A DNA stretch of 38,957 nucleotides from Myxococcales bacterium. Lineage in GTDB: Bacteria; Myxococcota_A; UBA9160; UBA4427. Location of the stretch: positions 9,103 to 48,059 of the forward strand of contig DUCT01000233.1 in NCBI GenBank assembly GCA_012959665.1. Reading direction: 5' to 3'. The position numbers and the translations under genes are program-made. Position 1 is the stretch's first letter, and each line of letters starts with the position of its first letter. Positions 7,723 through 16,172 of the stretch are shown in pieces. Under the pieces are notes generated by a model. That model saw only the letters and a list, made by a program, of their open reading frames with translations, did no database searches and was not told where the DNA came from.

Positions 7723-8850
7723 ATGGAATTGGCGGCGGGCAAGCCACGGGGACGCGTTGTGAGTTCGGATGCCAGCCCGGCGGATCCGCCACCCCGTGCA
7801 CTCTCGGACCGCATCAAATCCCTGGCCCTGGCCCTGGGGTTCGATCGTGCGGGGATCTGCTCGGCGGCGCCCAGCGCCGAAACCCGTTTCGTGCGCGAGT
7901 GGGTACGCCGGGGGCACGCCGCGGCCATGGGGTATATCGAGCGTCGAGTCGACGAGCGCGAGGATCCGTCTCGACTGATGCCGGGGATTCAAAGTGTCAT
8001 CGTCGTGGGTCTTGCCCACGATCCGCCCGCCGAGCTCCCCGAAGCGACCGGGGAGGAGACGAGTTCGAGTCCGATTCGGATTGCCAGCTACGTGGGCAAG
8101 GAGGACTACCACGATGTCATGCTCGAGCCCCTTCGTGCCCTGGCCACCGGGTTGGAGGCACTCGTCCCCGGCCCAGTGGAAACCCGCTGCTACGTCGATA
8201 CCGGCCCGGTGCTCGAGCGCGTTTTTGCGGCTCGGGCCGGGTTGGGCTGGCAGGGGAAAAATACTTGTCTGATCGATCGGGAATTGGGCTCGCGAATGCT
8301 ACTGGGCGTGGTGCTCTGTAGTCTTGACTTGGTTCACGACGTTCCCGAGGCCGACCATTGCGGGACGTGTCGTGCCTGCCTCGACGCTTGTCCCACGAAT
8401 GCGTTTGAGGAGCCCTACGTGCTGGATGCCCGGAAATGCATTTCATATAACACGATTGAGTCCCGAGAAGGGATTGATCCGCTCCTGCGCGGCGAGCACG
8501 GGGACTGGGCCTTCGGCTGCGATATTTGCCAGGACGTGTGCCCCTGGAATCGCCGGCGGGAAGCGGGCGATCTGCCGGACCCCATGGGTTTGCGGGGCCG
8601 TTTGGCTCCGGATCCCCAGTGGGTCCGGGCCGAACTGCGCTGGGTCCTGTCGCTGGACGAGGAGGCGTGGCGCGCGGCGACTCGGGGCAGCGCCCTTCGG
8701 CGATCGCGCTACCGGGGACTCATGCGGAATGCCCTGGTGGCCGCGGGCAATAGCGGCGATTCGGGTCTCGTCGCGTTGGTCGAGGGATTCGCAGCGGGCG
8801 AGGACACGATGCTGGCCGAACACGCGCGTTGGGCTCTCGCGCGCCTGTAA
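7723..8850 (+). CDS. queG: epoxyqueuosine reductase QueG
   Basis: Cobalamin- and iron-sulfur-dependent enzyme for the last step of queuosine synthesis in tRNA: it reduces epoxyqueuosine to queuosine. Of 375 residues, the cobalamin domain holds the catalytic Asp in DTGP (D159) and LGWQGKNTCLI. The ferredoxin part has CGTCRACLDACP (C213, C216, C219, C223), an extra Cys in KCISYNTIE (C239) and CDICQDVCPWN (C266, C269, C273), giving two 4Fe-4S sites. HEAT-like helices close the protein. The ATG at 7723 is used; a GTG at 7759 would also keep the whole domain. It stands alone, divergent from the sulfotransferase gene and ending 3 bp from the convergent methyltransferase. Confidence 0.96.
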   Translation: MELAAGKPRGRVVSSDASPADPPPRALSDRIKSLALALGFDRAGICSAAPSAETRFVREWVRRGHAAAMGYIERRVDEREDPSRLMPGIQSVIVVGLAHDPPAELPEATGEETSSSPIRIASYVGKEDYHDVMLEPLRALATGLEALVPGPVETRCYVDTGPVLERVFAARAGLGWQGKNTCLIDRELGSRMLLGVVLCSLDLVHDVPEADHCGTCRACLDACPTNAFEEPYVLDARKCISYNTIESREGIDPLLRGEHGDWAFGCDICQDVCPWNRRREAGDLPDPMGLRGRLAPDPQWVRAELRWVLSLDEEAWRAATRGSALRRSRYRGLMRNALVAAGNSGDSGLVALVEGFAAGEDTMLAEHARWALARL

Positions 8851-8853
8851 CGA

Positions 8854-9405
8854 TTAACCGGGTTTTCGCGCCGCCAGCCGGGCGCATCCGTTCTCCGGGT
8901 CCTCCGCATAGGCCAGGGTGCGCAGGCCCGGGAAGAGTGAGGATAATTCTCCCTCGGCGAGCATGTACGCGGGGTTGCTGGGGCCACTTGGGCGCTCGGC
9001 CTGGACCCGGGTAAACGTTTCGTAAAGGAGAAGCCCGCCCGGGGCGAGGAGGTTGACGATTCCCGACGCCAGCGGGCGAAAAAGGAAGCGAAAGACGAGG
9101 ACGGCGCCGCAGGACCCGGGCGCCAGGGGCAGGACGGAGCCAGCCGCTTCGAGATCCGCCCGGACACAGGTCACGGACAGCGCGGAGGTTCGGGCCCGAT
9201 TTTGGAGTTCGCCCAGAAAGTCGGGGTTTCGGTCGACTGCCACCACGGGTAGTCCCCAGCCCGCTGCCGCCACCGCATGCCGGCCACGCCCACAGGCGAG
9301 ATCCGCCACCGGACCCAAGCAAGCGCTGGCGATCAGCGCCTCGCGATAAGCGAAAAGATGCGCCGAAACCGGTGCGAGTGCGGGTGCCGGAGAGTTCGAG
9401 GTCAC
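8854..9405 (-). CDS. class I SAM-dependent methyltransferase
   Basis: A 183-residue protein with a Rossmann-type methyltransferase core. Motif I is VADLACGRGRHAVAAA, followed by an acidic residue at the end of the second strand (VVAVDRNPDFL), then VRADLEA, and LLAPGGLLLYETF as the post-strand 4/5 motif. It resembles the small TehB/tellurite-type group, but the acceptor is unknown. The start is GTG at 9405, whose last bases form the stop of the upstream glycerophosphodiesterase gene (GTGA overlap), so the two are translationally coupled. The C-terminus stops 3 bp from the end of queG. At 183 residues it is short but complete. Confidence 0.88.
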   Translation of the reverse strand: MTSNSPAPALAPVSAHLFAYREALIASACLGPVADLACGRGRHAVAAAGWGLPVVAVDRNPDFLGELQNRARTSALSVTCVRADLEAAGSVLPLAPGSCGAVLVFRFLFRPLASGIVNLLAPGGLLLYETFTRVQAERPSGPSNPAYMLAEGELSSLFPGLRTLAYAEDPENGCARLAARKPG

Positions 9406-10205
9406 GGTCTTTGCGCGAGGAGCTCCGCCAGTCGCCTAGGCCAGTCCGTTATCAGACCGTCGACGCCGAGATCGAGGAGTTCCGTCATGTGTTCAGGGGA
9501 ATTGATGGTCCAGACGTGCACCTGAACCCCGTGCGCGTGGCAATAATCGATCAATCCCGGGGTGACCAGGCGCTCGGCCCCAAAGTGAAAAGGGATCTGG
9601 ATCGCCATGCTGTCGCTGGAATTCGGCTGGCCGTCCTGGGCCGCCCGAACAATCTCGACGATATCCCCGAGGCTCGCCCCCAGGGCCGGTCGGATGCCCG
9701 TGCCGGCAATGGTCTGGCGAATCTGTGCCTGGATGGCGTCGTCCCCCGCGACCACCAGGGTTCGGTCCGCCCGCTCAAACTCGGCAATCAGTGAAAGGAC
9801 GGAGCCCACGAGATCGCGATCCGCGGCCTTGATTTCCATGTTGAAGGCAGTTTGGGGAAAGTCGGTGAACGTCTGGCGCAGGCTCGGAATGCGAATTCCC
9901 TGGTTTCGGTAGTCGGTCTTGCCGGTTTCGGGGCACACGAAGTGGTAGCCCGCATCGAGGGTCTGAAGTTCGGAAAACTTCATTGCCCCCACGGCTCCGC
10001 GACCATCGGTGGTGCGGTTCAGGTCGGAATCGTGGATCACCACGGGAACGCCATCTCGGCTGACATGAACGTCGCATTCGATCATGTGCGCGCCGTCCTT
10101 CAGGCCCCGGTCGAAGGCCACCAGTGTATTCTCGGGAACGGGCCCGGCCGCGCCCCGGTGTCCAAGGATGAGGGGGGTCGGCGCATCGAAGTAGGGGTGA
10201 GTCAT
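9402..10205 (-). CDS. ugpQ: glycerophosphodiester phosphodiesterase
   Basis: Hydrolyses glycerophosphodiesters to glycerol 3-phosphate and an alcohol. The 267 residues carry the complete GDPD signature: LILGHRGAAGPVPENTLVAF with the catalytic His-Arg, IECDVHVSRDGVPVVIHD with the metal-binding Glu and Asp and the second catalytic His, and a late VHVWTINSPEHM. No signal peptide is seen, so a cytoplasmic UgpQ-type enzyme is likely. I chose ATG 10205; the open frame continues to 10307 but that stretch is not conserved-looking. It overlaps the methyltransferase gene by 4 bp and is divergent from dtd. Confidence 0.94.
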   Translation of the reverse strand: MTHPYFDAPTPLILGHRGAAGPVPENTLVAFDRGLKDGAHMIECDVHVSRDGVPVVIHDSDLNRTTDGRGAVGAMKFSELQTLDAGYHFVCPETGKTDYRNQGIRIPSLRQTFTDFPQTAFNMEIKAADRDLVGSVLSLIAEFERADRTLVVAGDDAIQAQIRQTIAGTGIRPALGASLGDIVEIVRAAQDGQPNSSDSMAIQIPFHFGAERLVTPGLIDYCHAHGVQVHVWTINSPEHMTELLDLGVDGLITDWPRRLAELLAQRP

Positions 10206-10331
10206 TGACCCTAGGGTATCATGTCCTCCGGCCGCGCCGAGCGAATTGAGGACGCAATCGCGCCCTACTTCGGCGGCCGGCCCAGGCGCGGAGATTCGGG
10301 CCTTCATCGAGAAAAGAGAGGTCCCGAGTCC

Positions 10332-10781
10332 ATGCGTGCCGTATTGCAGCGGGTCAGCGAAGCCGCCGTCGACGTCGGTCCGGAGCGGGTTGCCGAGATG
10401 GGCGCCGGTCTCCTGGCCCTAGTCGCCGTGGCTGGGGACGATACCGATGAGGACGCCGTGAAACTCGCCCGTAAGATTGTGCAACTTCGTGTTTTTAATG
10501 ACGACGAGATGCGCATGAACCACTCGCTGCTCGACGTGGGTGGAAGCTTGGCCGTTGTGTCTCAGTTCACGCTCTTTGGGGATTGCCGCAACGGGCGCCG
10601 ACCCTTCTACGGGGAAGCCGCCCGGCCCGAGCACGCGGCGCCTCTGGTGGGCCGCGTGGCCGAAGAGGCACGCCGACTGGGATGTCCGGTAGTGACGGGA
10701 CGGTTCCAGGCACAGATGGCCGTATCCCTGGTGAACGACGGCCCCGTAACGATTTTGCTCGACACTCGAAATACTTTCTGA
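10332..10781 (+). CDS. dtd: D-aminoacyl-tRNA deacylase
   Basis: Removes D-amino acids (and misloaded glycine) from tRNA, a chiral proofreading step. The 149 residues span the whole family: MRAVLQRVSEAAVDV at the start, the active-site SQFTLFGD motif, RRPFYGEAARPEHA, and the C-terminal NDGPVTILLDT, which carries the Gly-Pro motif that excludes L-amino acids. An AGAGAGG-like ribosome site precedes ATG 10332 at about 12 bases. It is divergent from the glycerophosphodiesterase gene, with 126 bp between starts. Confidence 0.97.
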   Translation: MRAVLQRVSEAAVDVGPERVAEMGAGLLALVAVAGDDTDEDAVKLARKIVQLRVFNDDEMRMNHSLLDVGGSLAVVSQFTLFGDCRNGRRPFYGEAARPEHAAPLVGRVAEEARRLGCPVVTGRFQAQMAVSLVNDGPVTILLDTRNTF

Positions 10782-10861
10782 ATGGTGGGCAATGCGCTCT
10801 CCGGTCGCCGGTGCACTTGCCGATGGGCCCCTAAAGAGGGAAACTGGGGTCTGGGGGAAGC

Positions 10862-10880
10862 TTGGCGGATTATCCGCCAA
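10862..10880. promoter_or_regulatory. 19-nt perfect palindrome before the unknown membrane protein gene
   Basis: TTGGCGGAT and ATCCGCCAA flank one central T. The element ends 4 bases before the GGGAGG ribosome site of the next gene. It could be an operator for a dimeric repressor or a hairpin in the mRNA leader; there is no T-run for termination. Confidence 0.5.
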
Positions 10881-10894
10881 TAATGGGAGGTTGT

Positions 10895-11344
10895 ATGATG
10901 GGTTCGACTGCGAAGCTTTTTTTGGGGAAGACTTTGGCGCCGGCAAAGCGTTTTTTGTGCGGTGGCTTGGCCGCCGTAGTGGTTCTCGGAGCACCGATGA
11001 TCGGTACCGCCGCCGAAGTGACTGACGCGGCCAACGAAGGAGGCCTCGGCGTGGCGGCTGCCCTGGCGAGCGTCGTCTATGGGCCGGTTAAAGTGGTGTA
11101 TTCCTTGGCGGGGACCGTAGTGGCTGGCTGCGCCTGGGTTTTTTCTGCAGGCGATTCCGAGGTGGCCACAACCGTTCTCACCCGGGCCGTTCGGGGGACC
11201 TACGTGATTACCCCGGCCGCTCTGCGCGGGGAGGAAGAGGTAGAGTTTATCGGCCGAATGCCCGAGTATCGGGCGTCGCGGGAGACGGAAACCCCGAATG
11301 TGGCCGCGCCGCCTGTGAGCGACGAGAGCGTTTATGGCTGGTAG
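10895..11344 (+). CDS. unknown 149-residue exported or membrane protein
   Basis: Not assigned to a named family. The N-terminus (basic, then GGLAAVVVLGAPMIGTAAEV at about 25-44) looks like a signal peptide or membrane anchor with a possible cut after TAA. A second hydrophobic stretch (about 58-90) includes GPVKVVYSLAGTVVAGCAWV, and a soluble C-terminus contains TYVITPAALRGEEEVEFIG. I have an impression of similar short proteins in other deltaproteobacterial genomes but cannot name one. ATG 10895 (or 10898) has a strong GGGAGG at 10885-10890, so the apparent longer frame starting inside the palindrome is not used. It lies 113 bp after dtd and 176 bp before ccdA. Confidence 0.8.
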   Translation: MMGSTAKLFLGKTLAPAKRFLCGGLAAVVVLGAPMIGTAAEVTDAANEGGLGVAAALASVVYGPVKVVYSLAGTVVAGCAWVFSAGDSEVATTVLTRAVRGTYVITPAALRGEEEVEFIGRMPEYRASRETETPNVAAPPVSDESVYGW

Positions 11345-11520
11345 CGGCTGGTAGTCGGCTCGCCCCGAAGCGTCGATGGAGGGGGGCCGCCCCTTGCGCT
11401 TGCTCCGGTATTGCCGCTCGATTTTCGCCGCGCCCGTGCCGATAGCGAAACATGTGACCGGTTCGTGGCATTCCGGTATTTGCGTATGTTTTACCGAGAG
11501 GCAGCAATCGATTTTGCGTT

Positions 11521-12294
11521 ATGAGTGAATTCGTATCCAATATTCCCCTGGCTTTTGCAGCTGGGCTTATTTCGGTCTTCTCGCCATGCGTGATGCCGCT
11601 CATGCCCGCCTATCTTTCGCTGATATCCGGTGTCTCCGTAGAGGAGATGGAAAAGGGCGTGGGGGATGCGGCGCTGCGGAGCCGGGTGCTTCGCTCCTGC
11701 CTGGGTTTTATCGCAGGTTTCTCGACGGTCTTCATTCTGATGGGGGTCGGCGCCGTCACCCTCGGGCATACCGTTCGAAGCTGGCACGTCGATGTTTTTG
11801 GACTCGAAATTGGGGCCATGCAGATCGTTGGAGTCCTGATCATTCTCTTTGGTCTTCACATGACCGGGTTGGTGCCGATTCGCTTCCTCTACCGGGACAG
11901 TCGCGTGCAAGTGGACGTCAAGGAACGCAGCCTGTGGTCCGTGTATCTGGTGGGCGGGGGCTTTGCAATGGGCTGGTCCCCCTGCATCGGGCCCATCCTG
12001 AGCACGGTTCTCGCCATGGCGGGTAGCCGCGACACCGTCCTCGAGGGCACGGCGCTGCTGGCCATCTACTCCGCAGGTCTGGGGATTCCCTTCTTGGCCG
12101 CGGGCTGGAGCATCGAGTTCTTTTTTCGCGCGTTCTCCCGAATGAAGCATCACTTCCGTCGACTCGAAATCGTTTCGGGCGCCATCTTGATGGCTGTGGG
12201 TGTGCTCATGACGACGAATCAGTTCAGTCGTCTGAACAGCCAATTCAGCTTTCTGGCCGATTTCGTCGCCCGTGCCGAAGGGGCCCTGCAATGA
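11521..12294 (+). CDS. ccdA: cytochrome c biogenesis protein CcdA
   Basis: Inner-membrane thiol transporter that passes electrons from cytoplasmic thioredoxin to periplasmic thiol proteins such as apocytochrome c reductants. The 257 residues show the family's hydrophobic helices and the two reactive cysteines in FSPCVMPLMPAYLSLISG (C23) and GFAMGWSPCIGPILS, each followed by the conserved prolines. It overlaps the tlpA-like gene by 4 bp (ATGA), the typical partner arrangement. ATG 11521 lies just before the first helix, though a convincing ribosome site at normal distance is not obvious; GAGAGG is about 18 bases upstream. Confidence 0.95.
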   Translation: MSEFVSNIPLAFAAGLISVFSPCVMPLMPAYLSLISGVSVEEMEKGVGDAALRSRVLRSCLGFIAGFSTVFILMGVGAVTLGHTVRSWHVDVFGLEIGAMQIVGVLIILFGLHMTGLVPIRFLYRDSRVQVDVKERSLWSVYLVGGGFAMGWSPCIGPILSTVLAMAGSRDTVLEGTALLAIYSAGLGIPFLAAGWSIEFFFRAFSRMKHHFRRLEIVSGAILMAVGVLMTTNQFSRLNSQFSFLADFVARAEGALQ

Positions 12295-12857
12295 GCGAGG
12301 CTGTGTGCCCCATCGCGCCAAGGGAAATCTCAACGAGACGCGCCGGGTGGTTTTGTCTAGTACTGACAGTTTTTTTTCTCGGCTGTTGGGCCGAGGAAGA
12401 GCATTCGTCGGCACACGCGGCTCCGGCTCACCCAGCTCCGGACTTCATTCTTCCCCAGCTTGAGGGGGGCGTAGTGGTGAGCCTCGAGGACTTGGCCGGG
12501 AAGATTGTGATCCTGGATCTCTGGGCCACTTGGTGCCCGCCCTGTGCGCTCCAGGTGCCGGTTTTGAACGCCTTCCACGAGGCCCATCGGGATGAAGGCG
12601 ATGTGGTGCTGTACGGCGTTTCGGTGGATCAGGTCGGGGTGGATGAAATTCGGGACTGGGTGAATGAGCACGGCGTTCTCTATCCGAACCTCGTGGGGGG
12701 GGATCCCCTTTCGCGTGAACTCGGCGCTGTGGGCTTTCCCGCACTCTTTGTCATCGGTCCCAAGGGTCGGCTTCAGGCCCGCCACGAGGGGGTGATCGAA
12801 CGCGAAACCCTCGAACAATTCCTGGCCGATCAGCGCGCTGCCAAAGCCGCCGGCTGA
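12291..12857 (+). CDS. TlpA/ResA-type thioredoxin-family protein
   Basis: Periplasmic, membrane-anchored thiol-disulfide oxidoreductase. The N-terminal hydrophobic segment (about 20-33) ends FFLGC, so it could be a lipoprotein with C32 as the lipidated residue, though the Phe at -3 is not ideal; otherwise it is a signal anchor. The thioredoxin fold follows, with WATWCPPC (C82, C85), VSVDQVGVDEIRDWV and a cis-Pro loop GAVGFPALFVIG. The AhpC/TSA-like start APDFILPQLEGG is typical of TlpA/ResA. It is coupled to ccdA by a 4-bp overlap, and likely receives electrons from CcdA to reduce apocytochrome c or other exported thiols. No other cytochrome c maturation genes are in the window. Confidence 0.93.
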   Translation: MSEAVCPIAPREISTRRAGWFCLVLTVFFLGCWAEEEHSSAHAAPAHPAPDFILPQLEGGVVVSLEDLAGKIVILDLWATWCPPCALQVPVLNAFHEAHRDEGDVVLYGVSVDQVGVDEIRDWVNEHGVLYPNLVGGDPLSRELGAVGFPALFVIGPKGRLQARHEGVIERETLEQFLADQRAAKAAG

Positions 12858-12963
12858 GTCGAGGGGAAAACCCGGTTCCCGTTGCCCGGTGCTTGGTCTG
12901 CTGCGAATCCGGCCCCTCGCCCGAAGCTTGGCAATCCGTGGCTGAGAAGAGGAGCCTTGCCGC

Positions 12964-12992
12964 TTGCCCATTGTCTTGGGGAGCCGTAGAAT
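12964..12992 (+). promoter_or_regulatory. candidate sigma70-type promoter of the trp operon
   Basis: TTGCCC at 12964-12969 and TAGAAT at 12987-12992 are separated by exactly 17 bp, putting the start site near 13000 and giving a leader of about 78 nt before trpE. Seen by eye; not tested. Confidence 0.5.
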
Positions 12993-13058
12993 CGCCCCTG
13001 TTTTCGAGCACTTCGACCTCTTCGTCTACTTTCACCTCTTCCACTACTCCCGTTCGGC

Positions 13059-13072
13059 CCTCGGGCCCGAGG
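13059..13072 (+). promoter_or_regulatory. palindrome covering the trpE ribosome-binding site
   Basis: CCTCGGGCCCGAGG is a perfect 14-nt palindrome. Its last four bases (GAGG) are the likely Shine-Dalgarno, 5 bases before the GTG start at 13078, so folding would mask it. The leader before it is pyrimidine-rich and has no Trp-rich leader peptide. Confidence 0.4.
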
Positions 13073-13077
13073 CAACC

Positions 13078-14568
13078 GTGTTCCGCCCCTCTCCAGAACG
13101 ATTTGACGAACTGGCCACCCAGGGCAACCTGATCCCGTTGGCACGGGAGGTGATGGCGGATCTGGATACGCCGCTGTCAATTTTTCGGCGTCTGGACGAC
13201 GGCGAAACGAGTTTCCTACTCGAGTCCGTGGAGGGTGGCGAGAAGTGGGCGCGCTTCAGCTTTATCGGGACCGGAGCTCGGGCGATCTTTCGTGCCCGGG
13301 GCGGGGACGTGGAGTGGACCGAGGGAGGGCAGACCCACAGGGAGACCGTTCAGGGCGATCCGCTCGAATTCCTTAGGGCTCGGCTGGCCGAGTTCCAGGT
13401 GGTCCACCCCGACGAGATGGACCTGCCCCGTTTCGTTGGGGGAGCCGTGGGCATGATCGGCTACGAGTGGATTCGTTTCGTCGAAGACATTCCCCAGACC
13501 AATCCCGATCGCATCGGATTGCCGGATCTGTGGTTCGTCTTTCCCGAGACCGTTGTGGTCTACGACAATATTCGACACACCGCGCTGATCGTGCGGCACG
13601 TTCACCTGCGTCCAGGGGACAACCCCGAAGACGCTCGGCGCATCGAGGCCAAAGCCATCGACGAGGTCGTCAAGCGGTTGCGGGGAGATCTTAAAGCCGA
13701 TGTCCCTACGGCCCCGGTGAAGCAGCCCATGGAAGTCAATCGGGGTATGAGCGAGGAGAGCTTCCACGACATCGTCAATCGAGCCAAGGAATACATTGAA
13801 GCGGGGGACATTTTTCAAGTCGTCCTGGCGCAGCAATTCCAGATGCCCCAGCAAGCCGATGCATTTCTGATCTATCGCCACCTGCGCGCCATCAATCCGA
13901 GTCCCTATCTGTTTTTTATTCGCATGGAGGGCGACGCGGTTCTCGTGGGCTCGTCTCCTGAAATCCTGGTTCGCCTCGAGGGCGATCGTGTGGACGTACG
14001 ACCCCTTGCAGGGACGCGGGCCCGAGGCGAAACCGAGGAGGCCGATCTCGCCTTGGAAGAAGAACTGCTTGCCGACCCCAAGGAACGCGCGGAGCACCTG
14101 ATGCTGGTGGATTTGGGGCGAAACGACGTGGGCCGAGTGGCCGATATTGGGACGGTCGAGGTCAGTGAATACGCGGTGGTCGAACGCTATTCCCACGTTA
14201 TGCATATCGTTTCGAATGTTCGCGCCAAGCTGCGGGATGGGCTGGACTGGCTCGACGTGCTGAGAGCGACCTTTCCGTGCGGGACGTTGTCCGGTGCTCC
14301 GAAGGTTCGTGCCATGGAGATTATCGACGAACTCGAGACGACACGGAGAGGTCCATTGGGCGGCTGTGCGGGCTATGTCGATTATTCGGGAAATATGGAC
14401 ATGGCCATCACCATCCGCAGTCTGGTCGCCCACCAGGGTAAAGTCACGCTTCAGGCGGGCGCGGGTGTGGTCGCCGATTCGCGCCCCGAACTCGAATTTC
14501 AAGAAACCCTGGACAAGGCTCGTGCGGTGCTCCAAGCCATTGATCTGGCCCGAGAAGGGGTGGATTGA
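13078..14568 (+). CDS. trpE: anthranilate synthase component I
   Basis: Converts chorismate plus ammonia (from TrpG) to anthranilate. The 496 residues include the tryptophan feedback site LLES (47-50) and the chorismate-binding domain with [47 protein letters not shown] and [17 protein letters not shown]. All expected active-site blocks are present, and the LLES motif suggests normal feedback inhibition. I chose GTG 13078, with GAGG 5 bases upstream, since this puts the usual [10 protein letters not shown] start at the N-terminus. The frame is open to 12964 but that segment overlaps the promoter and looks non-coding. The stop overlaps the trpG ATG by one base. Confidence 0.97.
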   Translation: MFRPSPERFDELATQGNLIPLAREVMADLDTPLSIFRRLDDGETSFLLESVEGGEKWARFSFIGTGARAIFRARGGDVEWTEGGQTHRETVQGDPLEFLRARLAEFQVVHPDEMDLPRFVGGAVGMIGYEWIRFVEDIPQTNPDRIGLPDLWFVFPETVVVYDNIRHTALIVRHVHLRPGDNPEDARRIEAKAIDEVVKRLRGDLKADVPTAPVKQPMEVNRGMSEESFHDIVNRAKEYIEAGDIFQVVLAQQFQMPQQADAFLIYRHLRAINPSPYLFFIRMEGDAVLVGSSPEILVRLEGDRVDVRPLAGTRARGETEEADLALEEELLADPKERAEHLMLVDLGRNDVGRVADIGTVEVSEYAVVERYSHVMHIVSNVRAKLRDGLDWLDVLRATFPCGTLSGAPKVRAMEIIDELETTRRGPLGGCAGYVDYSGNMDMAITIRSLVAHQGKVTLQAGAGVVADSRPELEFQETLDKARAVLQAIDLAREGVD

Positions 14569-15158
14569 TGCGTCTACTGATGATCGACAACTACGATTCC
14601 TTCACATACAACCTCGTCCAATATCTGGGTGAGATCGGCGCCGACGTCGAAGTGATCCGCAACGATTCAGAATCCCTGGACGCTCTACTCGAGCGGCGTC
14701 CCGATGGCGTCGTGATTTCTCCTGGCCCGGGCGTGCCCCAGGACGCAGGGGTATCGATCCAGGTGGTGGAGGCTTTTGCCGCCCGGGGCACTCCGGTCTT
14801 TGGAGTCTGCCTTGGGCATCAATCCATCGGCGTGGTGTACGGCGGCCGAATCGTTCGGGCTCGGTCAATCATGCACGGAAAGACCTCGCAGATGCACCAC
14901 GAGGGCCACGGCGTCTTTGAGGGTTTGCCGGATCCCTTTGTGGCCACCCGTTACCACTCCCTGGTGATCGAACCCGAAACCTGCCCGGATGTTCTCGAGG
15001 TGACGGCGCGCACCGAGGACGGCGAGATTATGGGCGTGCGCCACAGGGAGCTTCCCGTGGAGGGCGTGCAGTTCCACCCCGAATCCATCCTCACCGAGGT
15101 GGGCAAGCCCCTCTTGGGAAATTTTCTCCGCACCTGCGCCGGGGACGGAAGCGCGTGA
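14568..15158 (+). CDS. trpG: anthranilate synthase component II, glutamine amidotransferase
   Basis: Class I glutamine amidotransferase that supplies ammonia to TrpE. The 196 residues contain [20 protein letters not shown] at the start, [11 protein letters not shown], the nucleophile elbow [11 protein letters not shown] and the catalytic His-Glu pair in [11 protein letters not shown]. It is stand-alone and not fused to trpE or trpD. A protein of this type can also serve aminodeoxychorismate synthase (PabA); no second amidotransferase of this kind is in the window. ATG 14568 shares its first base with the trpE stop, and the end overlaps trpD by 4 bp. Confidence 0.97.
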   Translation: MRLLMIDNYDSFTYNLVQYLGEIGADVEVIRNDSESLDALLERRPDGVVISPGPGVPQDAGVSIQVVEAFAARGTPVFGVCLGHQSIGVVYGGRIVRARSIMHGKTSQMHHEGHGVFEGLPDPFVATRYHSLVIEPETCPDVLEVTARTEDGEIMGVRHRELPVEGVQFHPESILTEVGKPLLGNFLRTCAGDGSA

Positions 15159-16168
15159 GTCTCCTGGAAGCGATCGCACGGGCCGTCGACGGCCAGACGG
15201 TCTCCGCCCCGATTCTGCAGGCCGCTTTTGAAACCATCATGGCCGGCGAGGCCAGCCCCGCCCAAACGGCCGCGCTGTTGGTGGGTCTGAGAATGAAGGG
15301 GGAGACCGTCGAAGAGATCGTCGCGGTGGCGCAAGCTCTCCGCGCAGCGGCGGACACCGTCCCCACCGCCGATCCCCGGACCGTGGATACCTGCGGCACC
15401 GGGGGCACGGGGCTCGACACTTTCAGCATTTCGACCACGTCGGCTTTCGTGGTGGCGGGTGCGGGGCTTCCTGTGGCCAAGCATGGCAACCGGGCGGCGA
15501 CTGGCCGCACGGGCAGCTTCGATACCCTGGAAGCCCTCGGAGTGAAGATCGATCTCTCGGTCGAGCGATGCGGCGAAATCCTGGCCGAGATCGGGATTGC
15601 GCCTTTCTTTGCCCGCACGGCGCACCCGGCATTTCGCCACGTGGCCCCAGTTCGCGCGGAGATCGGAGTACGGACTCTGTTGAACTGCGTGGGCCCCCTC
15701 TTGAATCCGGCAGGGGCGCCGCACCAGATCGTCGGCGTTTTCTCGCGTTCCCTGGTAGAGCCCCTGGCGGATGCCCTGGGCCGTTTGGGATCCGACCGAG
15801 CCCTGGTGGTGCACGGCAGCGACGGACTCGATGAGATTACGACCACCGGTCCTACCCATGCGGCTCTGGCCGAGGGGGGGCGGGTTAAGACCCTTGAAAT
15901 TCGACCCGAGGATTTTGGTTTACGGACGGCAAAGCCCGAGGAATTGGCCGGCGGCGATCCGCCGCAGAATGCCGAAATTCTTCGCCAGCTTCTGGCGGGA
16001 GAGCCCGGGCCCCGGCGCGATATTGTGTGTCTCAACGCGGCCGGCGCCTTGTGGGCTGGGCGGGCGGTTTCGGGCTTGGCCGAGGGGATCGAGTGTGCCG
16101 CCGAGAGCATTGATTCGGGGGCCGCCGGCGCGAAGTTGGAGGCGCTGATCGCGGCGACCCGGGCATGA
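15155..16168 (+). CDS. trpD: anthranilate phosphoribosyltransferase
   Basis: Joins anthranilate to phosphoribosyl pyrophosphate. Of 337 residues, the PRPP site [20 protein letters not shown] is intact, as is [20 protein letters not shown] and the metal-binding [18 protein letters not shown]. The loop after GNR reads AATGRTGS instead of the commonest SVSSKSGS form; this keeps the small/basic pattern and I read it as a lineage variant. GTG 15155 overlaps the trpG stop (GTGA). A 4-nt gap separates it from trpC. Confidence 0.97.
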   Translation: MSLLEAIARAVDGQTVSAPILQAAFETIMAGEASPAQTAALLVGLRMKGETVEEIVAVAQALRAAADTVPTADPRTVDTCGTGGTGLDTFSISTTSAFVVAGAGLPVAKHGNRAATGRTGSFDTLEALGVKIDLSVERCGEILAEIGIAPFFARTAHPAFRHVAPVRAEIGVRTLLNCVGPLLNPAGAPHQIVGVFSRSLVEPLADALGRLGSDRALVVHGSDGLDEITTTGPTHAALAEGGRVKTLEIRPEDFGLRTAKPEELAGGDPPQNAEILRQLLAGEPGPRRDIVCLNAAGALWAGRAVSGLAEGIECAAESIDSGAAGAKLEALIAATRA

Positions 16169-16172
16169 CATC

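Noticed and set aside
12964-13077. Upstream extension of trpE from a TTG start
   Set aside because: It begins inside the candidate promoter, has a low-complexity F/H/Y-rich translation and lengthens TrpE beyond the family norm.
12893-13132. Open frame before trpE as a Trp leader peptide
   Set aside because: Trp codons are scattered, not adjacent, and the frame runs into trpE without a terminator-antiterminator pair.
13216-14535. Long antisense open frame opposite trpE (also 17407-18906, 20601-21860 and 27129-28940 opposite trpF/trpB, pheA and mutS)
   Set aside because: These are typical GC-rich shadow frames opposite clearly conserved genes; no recognisable motifs.
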